A stretch of DNA of 20,040 bases from JAAFGT01 sp041485165. GTDB lineage: Bacteria > Acidobacteriota > Terriglobia > Acidiferrales > UBA7541. A program made the translations under genes and the position numbers. Position 1 is the first letter of the stretch. Each line of letters starts with the position of its first letter. The notes under the pieces were generated by a model that was not told the DNA's origin, ran no database searches, and worked only from the letters and a program-made list of their open reading frames with translations. The stretch is taken from the NCBI GenBank assembly GCA_041485165.1, contig JBGPJC010000075.1:1-20040 (forward strand), read 5' to 3'. Below are positions 8,228 to 15,143 of this stretch, one piece after another.

Positions 8228-8455
8228 CTAGCAGCAGCGGGAAGCGCCTGAATATCGGCGGCGAAGGGCGTCGAGATAAAACTCCTCCTTGGTCAGAGCG
8301 ATCCCGCAGCAGTCACGGCTGTCAACCTGGCGGCGGGCTCGAGAGCGGAGGTAGTTCTCGTACGCGGCGTCGCCAGAGACCTGGCGCAGCCAGGACCACG
8401 CGCGATGCAGGGCGCAAGACAAAGCCGCGGTGACGTACATCCTTCGCTTTCGCAT
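8228..8455 (-). CDS. YbdD/YjiX family small protein partnered with CstA
   Basis: This 75-residue protein is recognised by position and by its tail: the family pattern in E. coli YbdD/YjiX ends with EEF..R....RYGG...RCC, and here the end is TKEEFYLDALRRRYSGASRCC. YxxYL (AYENYL) upstream also fits the family's DYDxYV segment. YbdD-type proteins are encoded next to CstA/BtsT carbon-starvation transporters and are thought to support or modulate pyruvate uptake. The ATG overlaps the cstA stop codon by one base (TGATG), so translation is almost certainly coupled. In some relatives the terminal Cys pair includes selenocysteine (KCU proteins); here both codons are TGC and the stop is TAG, so this is a Cys form. 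The frame continues upstream inside cstA, but only this start fits the family. Confidence 0.85.
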   Translation of the reverse strand: MRKRRMYVTAALSCALHRAWSWLRQVSGDAAYENYLRSRARRQVDSRDCCGIALTKEEFYLDALRRRYSGASRCC

Positions 8456-10518
8456 CAGTCTCCCTCCGCCCATCGTGTGACCACGCGCGGCGATTCGAGC
8501 AGCGTGGCCGGCTTGTGTCCGCGCACAATGGCCATCCACTCCCACAGCGCCTCGAGCAGAAGAAGCAGCACCATCCCCGCCAGGACGCCGGTAACCAGTG
8601 CGTCCAGCCGGGTGTTGAAGATCAGGCGCTGGGTCTCGGCAATCTTTTCCGGGGGGATGGCTCCCGAGGCGACTTGTGCGGCGAGATTTCTGGCCTGTGC
8701 CAGAAAGCCAAGGCGCGGGTCGGGAGCAAAAATTTTCTGGTAACTGGCGGTCATGGTGACGCTGACCAGCCCGGCCATGGGCAGCAGTGTCACCCAAAGC
8801 CAGCGCCGTTGGCCCATTTTCAGCAGGATGGTTGTGGCCACCACCAGAGCAACACAGGCGAGCAGTTGATTGGCGATGCCGAACAGCGGCCACAGCGAAT
8901 TGATTCCGCCCAGCGGGTCGAGCACGCCCCAGTACATAAAGTGGCCCCAGGCGGCGACGATCATCGCGCTGCTAAACAGGATGCTGCCGTAAGTTCCGGT
9001 CGGCCCCAGCGGCTTCCAGACATGCCCGAGAAGATCCTGCATCAGAAAACGGCCGACGCGCGTGCCGGCATCGAGCACGGTGAGGATGAACAGCGCCTCG
9101 AACATGATGGCGAAGTGATACCAGAAGCCCAGCAGGCGCATCCCGCCAAGCGAGTGGCTGAAAATCTGCGCCATGCCCACGGCCAGCGACGGCGCGCCGC
9201 CGATGCGGTTGAGCAGGGTCTGCTCGCCGACCAGGCTGGCAAGGTGCTGCATGGTGGCCGCATCCACGGCGTAACCCCAGCCGCGTATGGTCGCCGTGGC
9301 AGCCTCGGCGGTCTTGCCTACCACACCGGCGGGGCTGTTGATGGCGAAGTAGACGCCCGGCTCGAGCGCGCATGCCGCCACCATGGCCATGATGCCGACG
9401 AATGATTCGATCAACATTGAGCCGTAGCCGATCTGCCGCGCGTGGCCTTCGCGCATGATCATCTTTGGAGTGGTGCCCGAAGCGATGAGCGCGTGAAAAC
9501 CGCTCACCGCACCGCAGGCGATGGTGATGAAGCAGAATGGAAACACTTTGCCGGCAAAAACCGGGCCGGTGCCGTCGACGAAAGGAGTGAGCGGAGGCAT
9601 GTGCAGCGCCGGGCGAACATAAAGGATCCCGCCGGCCAGCGCAGCCACAACGCCCACTTTGATGAAGGACGAGAGATAGTCGCGCGGGGCGAGGATGAGC
9701 CACACCGGCAACGCCGAGGCCGCGTAACCGTAAACGATCAAGGCGATAGCGATGGCCGGCGCGGAAAGCGTGAACGCCTGCGACCACGCCGGCGATGCCG
9801 CCACCCACTGTCCCGCCACCACCGCAAAGATGGTCAGCGAAACGCCCATCACCGTCGCTTCGAGCACACGGCCCGGCCGCCACCAGCGCAGGTAGCAGCC
9901 CATCAGCACGGAGATGGGGATGGTCATGGAGAGAGTGAACGTGCCCCAGGGGGAACTCTTCAGCGAATTGACCACCACCAATCCAACCGCTGCCAGCAGG
10001 ATCACCATGATCGCCATTACGGCGAGGAGAGCGATTGTGCCGCCGCGCTTGCTCACCTCTTCGCGCGCCATCTGGCCCAGCGACTTGCCGTCGCGGCGGA
10101 TGGAACAGAACAAGATGACAAAATCCTGCACGCAGCCGCCGAGGACCGCTCCGGCCACCAGCCACAGCGTGCCGGGCAGATAGCCAAACTGCGCGGCGAG
10201 AGTAGGTCCAATCAGCGGCCCCGGCCCGGCGATGGATGCGAAGTGATGGCCCATCACCACCCAGCGGTTTGTGGGCACGAAGTCGCGTCCGTCGTCCAGG
10301 CGCTCAGCCGGTGTGGCGCGCGTGTTGTCGAGTCCAAGGACGCGCGTCGCAAGAAACGCTGAATAGAAACGGTATGCGACAAGGTAGGTGCAGCCCGCGG
10401 CGACGACAAACCAGATTCCGTTCAGCGGCTCGGAGCGCTCCAGAGCAATCGCCCCCAGCGCGCCTGCACCCGCCAGGGAGATGCCCACCCACAGCAGCGT
10501 GCTCAAGAGCTTTTTCAT
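8455..10518 (-). CDS. cstA: carbon starvation protein CstA (pyruvate/peptide transporter)
   Basis: This 687-residue polytopic inner-membrane protein is close to the 701 residues of E. coli CstA. Diagnostic segments are NGIWFVVAAGCTYLVAYRFY, LDDGRDFVPTNRWVVMGHHF, ASIAGPGPLIGPTLAAQFGYLPG, GAVLGGCVQDFVILF, SGTTPKMI, and WPLFGIANQLLACVAL near the C-terminus. CstA proteins import pyruvate, and in some species peptides, during nutrient limitation. The start at 10518 (MKKLLSTLL) is chosen: it begins just before the first membrane segment, has GGAAG upstream, and leaves a clear promoter at 10580-10609 outside the gene; longer starts would run into that promoter. The gene is followed by the ybdD-like gene with a one-base overlap. 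No LytS/LytTR-type regulator, which controls the E. coli paralogue BtsT, is in the window. Confidence 0.96.
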   Translation of the reverse strand: MKKLLSTLLWVGISLAGAGALGAIALERSEPLNGIWFVVAAGCTYLVAYRFYSAFLATRVLGLDNTRATPAERLDDGRDFVPTNRWVVMGHHFASIAGPGPLIGPTLAAQFGYLPGTLWLVAGAVLGGCVQDFVILFCSIRRDGKSLGQMAREEVSKRGGTIALLAVMAIMVILLAAVGLVVVNSLKSSPWGTFTLSMTIPISVLMGCYLRWWRPGRVLEATVMGVSLTIFAVVAGQWVAASPAWSQAFTLSAPAIAIALIVYGYAASALPVWLILAPRDYLSSFIKVGVVAALAGGILYVRPALHMPPLTPFVDGTGPVFAGKVFPFCFITIACGAVSGFHALIASGTTPKMIMREGHARQIGYGSMLIESFVGIMAMVAACALEPGVYFAINSPAGVVGKTAEAATATIRGWGYAVDAATMQHLASLVGEQTLLNRIGGAPSLAVGMAQIFSHSLGGMRLLGFWYHFAIMFEALFILTVLDAGTRVGRFLMQDLLGHVWKPLGPTGTYGSILFSSAMIVAAWGHFMYWGVLDPLGGINSLWPLFGIANQLLACVALVVATTILLKMGQRRWLWVTLLPMAGLVSVTMTASYQKIFAPDPRLGFLAQARNLAAQVASGAIPPEKIAETQRLIFNTRLDALVTGVLAGMVLLLLLEALWEWMAIVRGHKPATLLESPRVVTRWAEGD

Positions 10519-10579
10519 GGAATTCTTCCGCCCCTCGCGAACCGTTTTGCTTCTCTCCGGCAGACCCGGCCCGGAGCGC

Positions 10580-10609
10580 ATACTATGCAAGGCAGAGGAT
10601 GGGCGTCAA
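10580..10609 (-). promoter_or_regulatory. sigma70-type promoter of cstA
   Basis: On the minus strand TTGACG (10609-10604) and TAGTAT (10585-10580) are separated by 18 nt, a good match to the housekeeping consensus. Predicted transcription starts near 10573 and gives a leader of about 55 nt before the cstA ATG at 10518. No CRP-like site was recognised upstream. Confidence 0.65.
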
Positions 10610-10770
10610 TGTGGGCGCCGCGTTGAAGAGGTTAAGGCATGCTTCGGGCGCGCCAGACCAGTCAGATATAGAGCCGAGTAAAACAGCCACGTTCACCCTG
10701 GAACCGGAGTGTTGTCATCCTTGCGGAGCAAGAACACTTGCTGATATTCTCTTGGTGGGAGAGGCGCTCG

Positions 10771-10986
10771 ATGCAAAAGAGGAAAAAGGTGAGCCGCGCG
10801 AAGGCAGTCAGGGAGATTGCCACCATCTTTGCTGACCACCTTGCGAAACTCCCACCAGAGGAGCAAGAAGCAAGGCTCTTAGCCTTCGAGAGAACAATTT
10901 CTAAGGGCTGCCGTGAGAATCGCGCCACCACTTCAAAGCGCGCTCGTACTTCGGCGCGCCGGGTTTCAAGCCTAAGTCGAGCATAG
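10771..10986 (+). CDS. small hypothetical protein
   Basis: This 71-residue basic protein begins MQKRKKVSRAKAVREIATIF and continues with a predicted helical stretch, ADHLAKLPPEEQEARLLAFERTI, before an Arg/Ser/Thr-rich tail. It is preceded by GGGAGAGG seven nt before the ATG at 10771; an in-frame TTG at 10738 is less likely. It has no signal peptide or membrane segment, and I do not recognise a named family. The amphipathic first half looks like real protein; the tail (RATTSKRARTSARRVSSL) is low in complexity. Its last 86 nt overlap, in the convergent direction, the end of the small gene on the other strand, so one of the two may be shorter or not expressed. It is read away from cstA. Confidence 0.5.
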   Translation: MQKRKKVSRAKAVREIATIFADHLAKLPPEEQEARLLAFERTISKGCRENRATTSKRARTSARRVSSLSRA

Positions 10987-11140
10987 ATTGTGTGAATAAT
11001 TCCTCGTCCCCAGCCTGAATCGCCTTGCTGACCTGCCTCGCAACCCTCTGGCGATTCCGCCGGTAGGCAGGGTCTTTTGGTTTCTTCCCACGGCTACCCT
11101 CTTGCTGCAAGACATCCTGGATGTCATCGAGATCTGTCAC
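10901..11140 (-). CDS. small hypothetical protein coupled to DUF2461 gene
   Basis: This 79-residue protein (MTDLDDIQDVLQQEG... then RQRVARQVSKAIQAGDEELF and GLKPGAPKYERALKWWR) is charged and helical, without signal peptide or membrane segment. I do not recognise a named domain. The main support is context: its GTG start overlaps the stop of the DUF2461 gene as GTGA, a common arrangement for translational coupling, with GGAAA a few bases upstream. The C-terminal part, where a short 'LKPGxPxYExALxxWR' helix recurs, looks conserved rather than random. Its 3' end overlaps the convergent small gene by 86 nt. Confidence 0.55.
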   Translation of the reverse strand: MTDLDDIQDVLQQEGSRGKKPKDPAYRRNRQRVARQVSKAIQAGDEELFTQSMLDLGLKPGAPKYERALKWWRDSHGSP

Positions 11141-11832
11141 GATGGTTTCCAGGCGGGCGACGAAGTGAATTTGTAGAGCGGGAAAATGTCGCGGAAAATA
11201 GCGGAGACTTCAATCACAAATGCAGGGCGCGTGGCCGCGGCGGGCTTCATCGTTTTGCGCACGATCCAGCCGTGGATGCGCTTCCACTCATCCGGCGTGA
11301 GCGGCCAGCCGTCGTGCTTGGTCCATTCCTTTTTCTCCATCGAATACCAGTAGCTCTCGTACTTCTTTCCGAGGCGCTGTTTCTGCCGCTTGAGCCAGGC
11401 GGCGTGCTTAATTGCCCGGGGCACGCCCAGGGTGGCAAGCTTCGAGGCGCTATTCTCACTGTAAATGCGGAAACCGGCGGTGGCCGACTCGGCCGAGAGG
11501 CCCACGTAGAGTTGCCCGCTCGAGCGGCCCTTGCTGCCGGCTTCGACAAACGTCAGATACATCTGCGTGTAGTAAGGCGCGCGGTTCGGAGTGAAGCGGA
11601 TATCGCGGTTGATGCGGGAGAAGTTGACGCCGGTGCGCCCGCCGGTATCGAACGAGCGATCGAGCTTCAGGACTTCCGGCGCCAGCGATTCGAGCAGGGC
11701 GCGGAATGGGGCCACAATGTGGCCCTGGTAGCGTTCGCGGTTGGCGTCCATCCACGGCTTGTGATTGTTCCTGGCCAGCTCGCGGAAAAATCGAAACGTC
11801 TCGGCGGTAAAGACACCCTCTTTCCTTGCCAT
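11137..11832 (-). CDS. DUF2461 (TIGR02453) family protein
   Basis: This 231-residue cytosolic protein belongs to the DUF2461/TIGR02453 family of unknown function. Family segments are FTAETFRFFRELARNNHKPWMDANRERY (about residues 8-35, where the NN.K.W...N...Y positions are invariant), SRINRDIRFTPNRAPYYTQMYLTF (72-95), GQLYVGLSAESATAGF and DDGWPLT-like residues near the end. Length is normal for the family. ATG 11832 is chosen over a GTG four codons upstream because GGGGTGG precedes it at a reasonable distance. On the minus strand GATACAATG at about 11862-11867 resembles a -10 box but no -35 was found. It is 94 nt downstream of the surface-fibre operon in the same direction and could be read through from it, although its family has no known link to pili. 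Confidence 0.92.
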   Translation of the reverse strand: MARKEGVFTAETFRFFRELARNNHKPWMDANRERYQGHIVAPFRALLESLAPEVLKLDRSFDTGGRTGVNFSRINRDIRFTPNRAPYYTQMYLTFVEAGSKGRSSGQLYVGLSAESATAGFRIYSENSASKLATLGVPRAIKHAAWLKRQKQRLGKKYESYWYSMEKKEWTKHDGWPLTPDEWKRIHGWIVRKTMKPAAATRPAFVIEVSAIFRDIFPLYKFTSSPAWKPS

Positions 11833-11926
11833 GCGCCACCCCACTGGTTTCAGCGCCGCTCATTGTATCGAAGATTTGCGGGGATTTCCCGCGGCGAGGA
11901 GGAGAAGAAGGAGAGCGGTGAGAATC

Positions 11927-12430
11927 TCAGAGAGCGGTGACGGTTACCAGCAAGGTAACCGCGTTTCCGCCGGAGGGAGAGGCGCCGAAGACCAGTACGG
12001 CGTCAATTTGTTGCGATGGAACTCTTCTTGGCCCCGGTTTTCTGAGCAGCGACAGGCGGGTTGGCATCGCGAGTGGAAGGAAGCTGGACAATGGCCCCCG
12101 CGGGTTTGCGTTCTCCGGCTGCAGCGCGAGTATCCCGCCCGCTCCTGGCTCCGTTCCCTCGAGCCGGCACTCGTAACTTGCTGCCTGCCCCGCCGCAAGG
12201 CGGAACGTGCTGGCCAGCGCCACGACAGCTTCGTGTTGACCCGGTCCCATGTTTGCGCTGCGCAGAACTGCCGTGTCCAGGACTTTCCAGGTGACCTGCA
12301 CGCTTGCCGGAACCTGAACAACCAGCAGCACGCTTGCCGGGCGGGAGTTGAGTTGTGCGGACAGAGGAACTGCCACAAGCAGTGGCAGAGCGACCGCCAG
12401 GCCCCACATTCTTCTTTTGGCTGCTACCAC
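11927..12430 (-). CDS. minor pilin-like secreted subunit
   Basis: This 167-residue precursor has a signal peptide (MVAAKRRMWGLAVALPLLVAVPLSA, cut before Gln26). The mature start, QLNSRPASVLLVVQVPASVQV, mirrors the QLNSNTATVNL start of the first subunit of the operon. It also ends in the same way, with a strand followed by Ala-Leu at the very C-terminus (LLVTVTAL), as beta-sandwich pilus subunits do. The GTG at 12430 is chosen because GGGGG stands 6 nt before it and because it gives a positively charged n-region; the ATG at 12409 would start with an uncharged n-region. The N-terminus lies inside the 3' end of the open frame of the usher-like gene. As the last gene of the operon it may be a tip, adaptor or terminating subunit; this is inference from position. 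Confidence 0.75.
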   Translation of the reverse strand: MVAAKRRMWGLAVALPLLVAVPLSAQLNSRPASVLLVVQVPASVQVTWKVLDTAVLRSANMGPGQHEAVVALASTFRLAAGQAASYECRLEGTEPGAGGILALQPENANPRGPLSSFLPLAMPTRLSLLRKPGPRRVPSQQIDAVLVFGASPSGGNAVTLLVTVTAL

Positions 12431-14303
12431 TGCCAGCCCCCGGGGGAGTGTATGGCACGCTGGGGGCCATTGGCGCAAGGATGAAGCTATAGACCAGATT
12501 GTAGTTCTTGTGGAAGGTGTAGAGGTCGAACTGTGCCTTTCCGGGAGCAGGTGTCATCGTGGCACGTTTTTCCCCGCCAGACGTAACCGGCGTCTCCGGA
12601 AGGGATGGCAAGCGGCGAATCACCACCTCGGCCAGCGGGGCGACCTCTTCGCGCGCGGCATGGACAGTTTTCGGGGCGTTCACCACCTCGAATCGACCGG
12701 GTACCATGAATTGGTCTAGTACTACCTCGAAGGCGATATCCCCGGCACGTTTGCGCCGCACCTGGAATTCACCTTCCGTGTTTGTGAAGGCGATTTCATT
12801 CTCGACGCGCACGGCGGCGCCGCGCACCGGCTGGCCATGGTCATCCAGGACGCGCCCGCGCACCAGGTTGGCGTGCATGCCGGGTCCTTGCGCCGGGCCG
12901 CCGGCACCGATGCCTCCCAAGCCGCGGTAAGAGTAAGCGGAAAAGTAGCCGGTGTAGCGCACACGACCTGTGGGCAGCACCTCGCTGAGCCCGTTCAGCT
13001 CGATGCTGTGCGGAAGCAGAAGGCGCAAGTTGACCAGAAAGATCTGCTTGAACTGCGAATTGCCGCCTTGCGCCAATGGGAAATAAACAGTCTGGTATTC
13101 GGCGTCGAAGGAGAAGCGGTTCGAAAAGAAGGTTCCGCCAAAGGTCGCCGTAGTTTGCCCATTCCCGGTAGTGATGTATTCCGCCAGGGTGATCCGCCGG
13201 GAGATTTTTTCGCGCAGTGTGGTCACCAGCGAATGCTGCGTGGAATGTGCGGCCTGCTTGCTGCGGTAGTAGTCCTCGGAAATATCCAGCCAGTTGTAAA
13301 AGTTCCGCCGCACGCCGCCCGAAATGGCCCGCGAATGGCCGCCGGCAGTGGTCGAATCATAGAGCGAGCTGTGGAGCAGGAAGCCGCGCGCGGTCACCAG
13401 CCCGCTGTAGCCGTTGACGCTGGCGCGCGGGAAGAGGCCGAGCGTCCCGGGCGAGACATAGTTTTGCCGGTCGTAGCTCAAGTGCAGCCAGGAGCGCGGC
13501 ACCAGCTCGAGGCGTACATTTTCACGGTCGGTCTCCGACTGCACGGGATTATCCACGCGGATGCGCTGGAATGCGGGGCCTGCGGCGACATAAGAAGCCA
13601 GCAGCTTGATCCACTGGTGGTCATAGTTGATGCTGGCGGAGCCGTAGCGCTGGTTGCTGCCCACGCCCCCCGCCACTGCGAGGGTCAGGTGCTTGCGCGG
13701 TTGCCACTCGAGCGACTGGATGGAGGTCTGCCGCTTGGAAAGGATATTGTAGGAATAGAAGCGCAGCCCCGGCGCAAGCTCGCGCTCGTAAAACACCAAG
13801 CCCACCGGGTTCTGCGCTTGTGCCACGCTGAGGTAGGGCACGAAGAGCGCCTTGGAGGTCATCCCGGCGTAAACGAACAGGTGGTTTTTGCCGCTCTTGC
13901 GCGCCGCGCTAGCGCCGCGTCCCAGGAAATAGAAGGAGCGGTTGAGCTGGTCGGTAGGCAGGTTGAACGGAACAGTCTGATCGCCGAAATTGAGCGTGTA
14001 GCCGCGGAAAGGCAAGAGCAGCGAGAACCCGGTGCGCAGCCCATCCGAGTACCCCAGACTCACCCTTCCCGTGTAGTTCTCGCCATAAACCAGCACCGAT
14101 CCGCCGTGCGTGTCGTACAGCGATGACGAACCGCCCTGGAACTGCATCACCTGTGCGCGAACCGGCAGTGCCACGACCAAAAGGCACAGCAGCAGAAGGC
14201 CAGTCAGGCGAAATCCAGCCGCCGCTTGGGGGACTCGATCACCGGCCCGCCCGTTTCCGCGCGAGGGGCACTCGCGGCTCCCGGCTTCGCCGGGCATGAT
14301 CAT
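12003..14303 (-). CDS. usher-like outer-membrane beta-barrel protein
   Basis: The protein is up to 766 residues, with a late signal peptide (GLLLLCLLVVALPVRA, cut near residue 50). After it comes a long series of alternating hydrophobic/aromatic strands (GSVLVYGENYTGRVSLGYS, GFSLLLPFRGYTLNFGDQ, HLFVYAGMTSKALFVPYLSVA, LRFYSYNI, FNYW-type strands) typical of an outer-membrane barrel, to about residue 475. Then follows a small beta module, VRGRVLDDHGQPVRGAAVRVENE (about 478-545), of the carboxypeptidase-regulatory/usher-C-terminal type. It sits between a PapD-like chaperone gene and a subunit gene, the usher position, but I do not see a classical PapC N-domain or plug. The ATG overlaps the chaperone stop as ATGA. 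The frame stays open for 428 nt into the next gene; the last about 140 residues (from GSGSSQKKN on) look like shadow sequence, so the true end may be near 12430. Confidence 0.75.
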   Translation of the reverse strand: MIMPGEAGSRECPSRGNGRAGDRVPQAAAGFRLTGLLLLCLLVVALPVRAQVMQFQGGSSSLYDTHGGSVLVYGENYTGRVSLGYSDGLRTGFSLLLPFRGYTLNFGDQTVPFNLPTDQLNRSFYFLGRGASAARKSGKNHLFVYAGMTSKALFVPYLSVAQAQNPVGLVFYERELAPGLRFYSYNILSKRQTSIQSLEWQPRKHLTLAVAGGVGSNQRYGSASINYDHQWIKLLASYVAAGPAFQRIRVDNPVQSETDRENVRLELVPRSWLHLSYDRQNYVSPGTLGLFPRASVNGYSGLVTARGFLLHSSLYDSTTAGGHSRAISGGVRRNFYNWLDISEDYYRSKQAAHSTQHSLVTTLREKISRRITLAEYITTGNGQTTATFGGTFFSNRFSFDAEYQTVYFPLAQGGNSQFKQIFLVNLRLLLPHSIELNGLSEVLPTGRVRYTGYFSAYSYRGLGGIGAGGPAQGPGMHANLVRGRVLDDHGQPVRGAAVRVENEIAFTNTEGEFQVRRKRAGDIAFEVVLDQFMVPGRFEVVNAPKTVHAAREEVAPLAEVVIRRLPSLPETPVTSGGEKRATMTPAPGKAQFDLYTFHKNYNLVYSFILAPMAPSVPYTPPGAGSGSSQKKNVGPGGRSATACGSSSVRTTQLPPGKRAAGCSGSGKRAGHLESPGHGSSAQRKHGTGSTRSCRGAGQHVPPCGGAGSKLRVPARGNGARSGRDTRAAAGERKPAGAIVQLPSTRDANPPVAAQKTGAKKSSIATN

Positions 14304-15073
14304 GGGGAGTTCTTTGTGGAGGACGGGGGAGCGCCATTCGGCGGGTTGCCCGAAGATTTCGCAGGAGTGGGCGATTTCCCCGCGCCTGGCGCGATGACCT
14401 GCTCGACCTGGAACTTCTCGAACTTGATCACCAGCCGTTGCGGCGTGCCCGGCTGGTCCCACTCCAGACTCACCGCGCGCCGCTGTCCGGGGAACAGCGG
14501 GAATCCAGCGTAGTCCTTCTTCCCTGCTTCGGAGACAACCTGGACCAACTGCACGCGGCCGAACTCCTTGGCGCGGCTCTCGATCTCCGCTTCAACATGC
14601 GCGTCCTGGCCGCCCTGGAATTCCGCGCGGGCCACAATCACTTCCTCGCGCACCAGCGGCTTCTTGGTGAGCAGATAAACGGTGTGCGGCAGTTCGAGGG
14701 CGAGCTGCAGCCCGGTGGGATTGGGAGGGCCGGTGAGGGTGGAGTAGATGGTGAACCAGGCCGGCGTCCGCGTGCTGCTGGCGTCATAGAAGATCACAAA
14801 AGTCTGCTTCGGCCCCAGGCGGAAGCTGGTGGTGGAGAGCCGCACGTGGATCTCCGCGTCCAGCTTGCGGAAGGTGGGGTGGCCCTCGCCATCCACGGAA
14901 AAGCTGCGCGGCTCGAGCGAGACGTTGAGCGGCACCACCGAGTCATTGGAGATTTGGAACTGGCCTTTGGCCTTCTCGCGGTATTCCACGATCACCGGAG
15001 AGACGGTCTGAGCCTGAGCAGCAATAGTGAGAAAAAGGACCGCGAGCGGTCCCACACCCCGTATGATTCGCAC
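14300..15073 (-). CDS. PapD-like periplasmic chaperone
   Basis: This 257-residue precursor has a signal peptide (MRIIRGVGPLAVLFLTIAAQA, cut before Gln22). The mature part begins with TVSPVIVEYREKAKGQFQISNDSVVPLNVSLEPRSF, which has the spacing of the first immunoglobulin-like domain of PapD-type chaperones (strand, basic residue, then xxLxNxxxxxxxVxxxxxxF). WFTIYSTLTGP...GLQLALELPHTVYLLTKK fits the G1 donor strand followed by the linker. A second beta domain follows (VEAEIESRAKEFGRVQLVQVVSE, PGQRRAVSLEWD), and the last 30 residues are Pro/Ser-rich and probably disordered, which is unusual. GTG 15073 is chosen: GGGGGGAAG precedes it, and the upstream GTG at 15088 is buried in a hairpin. It should hold subunits until delivery to the outer-membrane partner. 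Family assignment is by pattern, not alignment. Confidence 0.72.
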   Translation of the reverse strand: MRIIRGVGPLAVLFLTIAAQAQTVSPVIVEYREKAKGQFQISNDSVVPLNVSLEPRSFSVDGEGHPTFRKLDAEIHVRLSTTSFRLGPKQTFVIFYDASSTRTPAWFTIYSTLTGPPNPTGLQLALELPHTVYLLTKKPLVREEVIVARAEFQGGQDAHVEAEIESRAKEFGRVQLVQVVSEAGKKDYAGFPLFPGQRRAVSLEWDQPGTPQRLVIKFEKFQVEQVIAPGAGKSPTPAKSSGNPPNGAPPSSTKNSP

Positions 15074-15087
15074 TCTACTTCCCCCCA

Positions 15088-15110
15088 CGGCCCGCCCGAG
15101 CGGCGGGCCG
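15088..15110 (-). promoter_or_regulatory. intercistronic hairpin between pilin and chaperone genes
   Basis: A perfect 9-bp GC stem (CGGCCCGCC at 15088-15096 against GGCGGGCCG at 15102-15110, 5-nt loop) lies between the subunit stop codon and the ribosome-binding site of the chaperone gene. No U-tract follows on the minus strand, so it is more likely an mRNA-stabilising or processing barrier than an intrinsic terminator. Such structures let a major subunit be made in excess over its assembly proteins. Confidence 0.75.
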
Positions 15111-15143
15111 TCCGATACTTCCTGAGTCTCCTACTCTACTTTC

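Noticed and set aside
8456..8893. Upstream extension of the ybdD-like frame inside cstA
   Set aside because: The extension is off-frame cstA sequence; the YbdD family is short and starts at the ATG at 8455.
9442..10362. 306-codon open frame on the plus strand
   Set aside because: Antisense to cstA; composition is a His/Arg/Asp/Gly mixture typical of a complement frame.
12837..14126. 429-codon open frame on the plus strand
   Set aside because: It is antisense to the usher-like gene; the translation is Arg/Gly/Ala/Val-rich with no motif. Long antisense frames are expected in GC-rich DNA.
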